This document shows positions 31,709-34,838 of a stretch of 34,838 bases of DNA, piece by piece. The notes under the pieces were generated by a model. It was not told the DNA's origin. It saw nothing but the letters and a program-made list of their open reading frames with translations, and searched no databases. Position 1 is the first letter of the stretch, and each line of letters starts with the position of its first letter. Made by a program: the position numbers and the translations under genes. The stretch is from Verrucomicrobiota bacterium (lineage in GTDB: Bacteria; Verrucomicrobiota; Verrucomicrobiia; Limisphaerales; J093): NCBI GenBank assembly GCA_022710935.1, contig JAKLFY010000068.1, positions 1 through 34,838 on the forward strand, given 5' to 3'.

Positions 31709-31866
31709 CTCCGACGCATCGAGGTTCACGTCCGCGGAGCATGGCGGCAGGGCCAACGCCGCTTCCCACCAACCACCTTCGGACAGCGCAGATACTCCTG
31801 CCTGCCACTTCAGGCGTCTTTCCAGCAGCCCGAACCGTGGCCAGCCCCGAAAGCTCGGCGAACCTG

Positions 31867-31886
31867 CAGGCAGGAAAGCCTGCCTG
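31867..31886. repeat. Intergenic hairpin CAGGCAGG/CCTGCCTG
   Basis: It has 8-bp arms and a 4-nt loop AAAG, the same geometry as the twin-hairpin family but with a different arm sequence and no partner at 28 bp. Confidence 0.7.
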
Positions 31887-32121
31887 ACGGCCAAGTTCAC
31901 GGCCTCTGAGCCGTTCCAAAAAGAGCCAGATACTCTTCATGCACCGCATTGCATCGGGAAACGTCGTCGGAGGCTACGCCCCCCGAACTCCCAACACAAG
32001 CCGACTCAATCCGATCCCAGTACCTGCCCGGCCCGCGCTTTGAAGCGGTCCTTCCCGCAGTCGGAGACCCGGGTTAAAATACAACGTTTGGGGGAATAGA
32101 CGGAGCGGTGGCGATGGGAGA

Positions 32122-32139
32122 TAAGTGAGGCGCTATGAA
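32122..32139 (+). repeat. 18-bp direct repeat, left copy
   Basis: TAAGTGAGGCGCTATGAA. The right copy at 32990-33007 differs only at one base (C for G). The copies bracket an 868-bp unit that contains the 175-residue gene. Confidence 0.75.
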
Positions 32140-32464
32140 GTTCGGATCGACGATGACAGCGCAGCGAATCGCACCAGCCATCCCGGCTTCGCCGAGTGAG
32201 GCCCTGCCGGCTGCGTCTCTCGCTCCGGGGCAAGGCCCGGCGACAGCAGGCACGCGACTCGGCCGCTGTCCGCCTCCTTCCGTTCCTTCATCCCATCTCT
32301 CGAACCCACACTCGCACTCACAGCATAAGATTCAAGGCTCCCGCCAGTTTGGCCGAGCCTTCCTCCGCAAAGGGAACAACTGCACTCGGCTAATAGCTGT
32401 TGGGCGGCTGCCTCTCGGCGCGCAAGGCAAGCATTACTCACAAACAAGACACCATCGAAACCAT

Positions 32465-32992
32465 ATGAACGACAAGCAAATCGAGGAAATGAGGACACAG
32501 CTTCGCGCGGATCTGCCTTCAATGCCGCAGATTACCCTCAAGGGGCATGATGTTCATCAGGAGGTGTACGTCGACGGAGTCCTCGCCGAGGACATTAGCG
32601 ACCCATCGTCCGGTGTTTGGCGCAAGCGATTTGATTTTCCTCTGAACTTCGGGCCGGTCGGTTGGTTCTACCCGCGCTTCGCTGTTACTTTGCAGTACTT
32701 CGGCAAGGGCACTCCATATGTCACGTACTTTACTGAGTGGCAGTATGCGTCGTATGGCCGCTATTCTGGCAGCGGGATATGGACATTTGACCTTACGCTC
32801 CGCGCAGGCATGACCGGACTTCGGAAAATCACTTTGGGGAGCAATTATGTATCCTGCACAGTTGAGAGTGGTGTCTACCAAGAGAAGACGCTTCCTCCTC
32901 CTGAAGGAAGCGGAGGACCGTTTCCAAAGGACTACTTTCAGCTCATCAACTCAGTTTCGTTGCATGGGTACGGAAGCGCCAATAGCTGCTAA
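32465..32992 (+). CDS. Protein of unknown function, 175 residues
   Basis: I do not recognise this family. The chosen start is ATG 32465 (MNDKQIEEMRTQLRADLPS), where the sequence becomes protein-like and less GC-rich; the frame is open back to 32135 without convincing coding character. After a short N-terminal helix the protein seems all beta, with many aromatic residues (VGWFYPRFAVTLQYFG, YVTYFTEWQYASYGRYSG) and a Gly-rich end. There is no signal peptide and no membrane helix. Its stop codon lies within the right copy of an 18-bp direct repeat, and a lipoprotein gene follows 74 bp later on the same strand. Base composition differs from the rest of the window, which suggests acquisition by transfer. 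Confidence 0.65.
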   Translation: MNDKQIEEMRTQLRADLPSMPQITLKGHDVHQEVYVDGVLAEDISDPSSGVWRKRFDFPLNFGPVGWFYPRFAVTLQYFGKGTPYVTYFTEWQYASYGRYSGSGIWTFDLTLRAGMTGLRKITLGSNYVSCTVESGVYQEKTLPPPEGSGGPFPKDYFQLINSVSLHGYGSANSC

Positions 32993-33007
32993 GTCAGGCG
33001 CTATGAA
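32990..33007 (+). repeat. 18-bp direct repeat, right copy
   Basis: TAAGTCAGGCGCTATGAA. It overlaps the stop codon of the 175-residue gene. AGCGCC at 32975-32980 and GGCGCT at 32997-33002 also form a 6-bp-arm hairpin around it. Confidence 0.75.
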
Positions 33008-33066
33008 AATCGCTTCCATGAAGAGGACGCAACCATTTGAGAATAACGAGCCATCAACGTTACACT

Positions 33067-34533
33067 ATGAAACCTAATACAAACCACATGCGAGTACTCA
33101 TGTTCACAACGTGCGCCGGACTCTTGCTGGCCGGTTGCACGACAAAGCACATTGCCTATCAGGCGGATTCGACACTGTCGCCAAAACTGCGCGCTCAAAG
33201 CGTTCCGGTTTGGCTTCCGCGAACGGTGCTCGAGTTTCGGTGCGTAGGAACCGTGACGACCGTGGAGCCCAGTCTGCTGTACGAAAAGGCAACCGCCCAA
33301 GACGGCGAAAAGGATGTGAGACTAAAGAGGCTCTATCAAGAGGCGGCGGAACTTGGGCTTGGCGTGAACCCGAACAAGGCAGTGACACAGTACTCACTGA
33401 AGGAGCCGACACTTTCAGCGCGAGGCGAGCGTGATCCGGAGGCTATGTTCTATGTGAAGATGGATGGAGGATTGTTCTCGAAGGTTGAGTTCACGGGCCA
33501 GTTTGCGCCCGATGGGATTCCAGGCACCCTCTCCTCGTCCGCGGAGAACAAGGGGTTTGAATTTGCCATGAAGACCATCGAGGTGGCGGCTGGCGTCGTC
33601 GGGAAGGCCGTGAGCATTCTTGCCATGGCGGCACCCAGTACAAATGCTCCGCCAGACGATTTCAGTACGCTGCTCGAGCACGTGTCAGCCCGGTTAGGGC
33701 AACTGCGTGAGGCGCGTCAGGCTCTTGTGACAGGGCAATCGCTCGCGGTCCAGGTTGATGAGAAGACCCTCGCGAAGATGCTGGAGGAGATCGCAAAGGC
33801 CGAGGAATCGCTGACGGCATACTTCACTGGTGCCTCAACGCAGAGGGCGTTTCCGCTCATCGTGACGATTCGACCCAAGCCATGTTACAATCCGTCTTTC
33901 CCACTGCTGCGTTTTGACGCCAGCAGTGGATTCGCCATGCCAGATGAGCGTGAGGAGGTTCACGTGAGCCCGATTCCGCCGAGTTTGGAGGCCAAGTCTG
34001 CACCCGCACAGCAAGTTGTGTTGGAATTCGCCGCTCAGAAGAGTGCGGAGAATCAGATGTGGGAGATTCTCAAGGGCGCCTCGGCATCCAAGCGGGGCTT
34101 GCCATATCGAGTGCCAGCACGGTCGCACGCCTGCGTTGTGCTCCTGGACGTGCAGGGCAAAGAGGTCCGCAGACTGCTGGCAGCGGATGCTTTGATCGCA
34201 CAGTGGGGAGAAGTCGGCCATCTGCCGCCGAGCATGGACAGCGTCGGCAGCGCGTTCAAACCCACCTACTATACAGACACCGGCAGCCTCAAGGAACTGA
34301 CCGTGACGAGTTCGGCCCTTTCGCCTGATTCGCTTGGCTCCCTCGATAGAGCAACCGGATCAATCACCGATGTCCTGAGGGAACAGGCAGCCCGGGCAGC
34401 GACAGCAGCGAAAGACAAGGCGGCCAAGCAGGACGAGCTCAATCAACTCGAACGAGAAGGAGACATTCTTGAACAGGAACTGCGCATCCAGCAGTTGAGG
34501 GAGAAGCTTCCCATAACGGTCGGTGACGATTAG
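33067..34533 (+). CDS. Lipoprotein of unknown function (DUF4831-like N-terminal half)
   Basis: This 488-residue protein has a lipoprotein signal (MRVLMFTTCAGLLLAGC), so the Cys after LLLAG would be lipidated and the protein held at a membrane. ATG 33067 is used; ATG 33088 also fits. The N-terminal half has VPVWLPRTVLEFRC, YSLKEPTLSARGERDPEAMFYV and TGQFAPDGIPGTLSSSAEN. That order resembles DUF4831 proteins of Bacteroidota, but I cannot confirm it. The middle is helical. The end (about 445-485) is a coiled coil (KAAKQDELNQLEREGDILEQELRIQQLREKL). A 22-codon frame from ATG 33003 overlaps its start and might be a leader peptide. GC content is lower than in the neighbouring 31 kb, which suggests transfer. 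Confidence 0.8.
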   Translation: MKPNTNHMRVLMFTTCAGLLLAGCTTKHIAYQADSTLSPKLRAQSVPVWLPRTVLEFRCVGTVTTVEPSLLYEKATAQDGEKDVRLKRLYQEAAELGLGVNPNKAVTQYSLKEPTLSARGERDPEAMFYVKMDGGLFSKVEFTGQFAPDGIPGTLSSSAENKGFEFAMKTIEVAAGVVGKAVSILAMAAPSTNAPPDDFSTLLEHVSARLGQLREARQALVTGQSLAVQVDEKTLAKMLEEIAKAEESLTAYFTGASTQRAFPLIVTIRPKPCYNPSFPLLRFDASSGFAMPDEREEVHVSPIPPSLEAKSAPAQQVVLEFAAQKSAENQMWEILKGASASKRGLPYRVPARSHACVVLLDVQGKEVRRLLAADALIAQWGEVGHLPPSMDSVGSAFKPTYYTDTGSLKELTVTSSALSPDSLGSLDRATGSITDVLREQAARAATAAKDKAAKQDELNQLEREGDILEQELRIQQLREKLPITVGDD

Positions 34534-34560
34534 CGAGGCTTCGCCTCAGACCGAGGGAGC

Positions 34561-34838
34561 ATGTCACCAATTCGCTTGCGCTGGGTTTTGGTCATGGCCA
34601 CCGGCAGTCGACGCCTCGAGGCGTGCTGTGTGGCGTTGTGGTGTGCGCGGTGAATCTCCGGAAGCGTGCGCCGCGTTAAGCGACTTGTGTGCTCTGTACT
34701 ACGGACCAGTCGAGGCGTTCATTCGGTGTCAGCGGTTGAATCCGGAGGATGCGCGCGACCTGACCCAGGAGTTCTTCGCGCGCTTGTTGGGCGGTTCCGG
34801 TGTGGCTGGTGCAGAGGCCGGCCGCGGCCGATTTCGCT
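34561..34838 (+). pseudogene. ECF-type sigma factor, start only, apparently frameshifted
   Basis: From about 34649 one frame reads ESPEACAALSDLCALYYGPVE and then DARDLTQEFFARLL to the window edge. This matches sigma-70 region 2 of ECF sigma factors common in Planctomycetota and Verrucomicrobiota. The expected N-terminal piece, RLRWVLVMATGSR, lies in another frame (ATG 34561, ending at TGA 34651-34653). The two frames meet at about 34620-34650, so a one-base change or sequencing error separates them. The downstream frame is open but has only GTG starts, at 34628 and 34643. The 3' part is outside the window, so whether the gene is dead cannot be decided. Confidence 0.6.

Larger units (their letters stand above)
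31581..32464. other. Long divergent intergenic region
   Basis: About 880 bases lie between the minus-strand kinase and the plus-strand accessory genes. Long open frames cross it (one runs from 32135 into the 175-residue gene, another extends the kinase to 31949), but they show no protein-like composition and run through hairpins. It holds twin hairpins (31658-31708), another hairpin (31867-31886) and one arm of an 18-bp direct repeat (32122-32139). TTAAAATA near 32074-32081 could be part of a plus-strand promoter. Confidence 0.5.

Noticed and set aside
31581-31949. Kinase start at 31949
   Set aside because: The extra 123 residues cover the twin hairpins and another hairpin, and they place the export helix far inside the protein. 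ATG 31580 puts it at residues 32-47.
32135-32464. N-terminal extension of the 175-residue protein to ATG 32135
   Set aside because: The 110 added codons are rich in Pro, Ala, Ser and Arg with no protein-like pattern and coincide with GC-rich intergenic sequence; the composition changes at 32465.
32380-33010. Integron attC sites around the accessory genes
   Set aside because: GTTGGGC at 32399-32405 fits the GTTRRRY core and the 18-bp repeat contains GTSAGGC, but no matching RYYYAAC partner at a suitable distance and no integrase were found. Only the direct repeat is reported.
1-34838. CRISPR arrays, tRNA or rRNA genes
   Set aside because: No regularly spaced repeat set of the right size, no tRNA cloverleaf with a TTCGA arm and CCA end, and no rRNA signature was noticed on either strand. 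A covariance-model search would be needed to exclude small RNAs.

Overview
This is a high-GC window (most of it looks like mid-60s percent G+C, judged by eye) and most likely comes from a Verrucomicrobiota genome, perhaps of the Limisphaerales/Pedosphaerales type. The evidence is the mix of gene families: an AFTLIE-type pseudopilin with an H-rich 'DGH' tail, giant LamG/Ig-like and Calx-beta/DNRLRE secreted proteins, a two-component kinase with a beta-propeller sensor, an 81-residue 'QPFEPFSIRLADGR' protein, and many short palindromic intergenic repeats. The assignment rests on family recognition only; no 16S or marker gene is present.

Layout. Positions 1-543 hold a 5'-truncated URO-D-like methyltransferase behind a repeat-like stretch. 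Positions 764-3323 (+) form a tightly overlapping set: an exported cyclophilin, a cytosolic cyclophilin and an oxygen-dependent protoporphyrinogen oxidase. Positions 7580-3631 (-) are a lipopolysaccharide core cluster: a glycosyltransferase, a polysaccharide pyruvyl transferase-like protein, a WaaG-like glycosyltransferase and a WaaP-like sugar kinase. The last three overlap by four bases each. Positions 18720-7955 (-) run from a pseudopilin through a 1385-residue Calx-beta/DNRLRE protein, a 1125-residue LamG/Ig protein and a GH43 glycosidase to a small conserved protein. This looks like a surface adhesion and polysaccharide-use locus.

Positions 18959-20842 are a complete ISKra4-type insertion sequence. 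It has perfect 22-bp terminal inverted repeats and a nine-A slippery run that would join its two reading frames by a -1 shift. It abuts the remains of a DUF4338 (DruA-like)/ISAs1-type transposase gene (20846-21178). Then come, all on the minus strand, an exported protein with two GDPD domains (22983-21190), a second LamG/Ig protein (26394-23281), a NarL-type response regulator (27442-26789) and its likely partner, a 1329-residue LamG/propeller/Y_Y_Y histidine kinase (31580-27591). The right end (about 32.1-34.5 kb, +) is less GC-rich and carries two genes without clear function: a 175-residue protein and a 488-residue lipoprotein. An 18-bp direct repeat with one mismatch flanks the first of these. 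The window ends in the start of an ECF-type sigma factor that appears frameshifted.

The most distinctive unexplained signal is a family of intergenic hairpins, each with 8-bp arms and a 3-4 nt loop, that usually occur as pairs 27-29 bp apart. They are seen at about 3.46, 13.54, 23.15 and 31.66 kb, with a single copy at 27.55 kb between the two regulatory genes. No CRISPR array, rRNA or tRNA was recognised.
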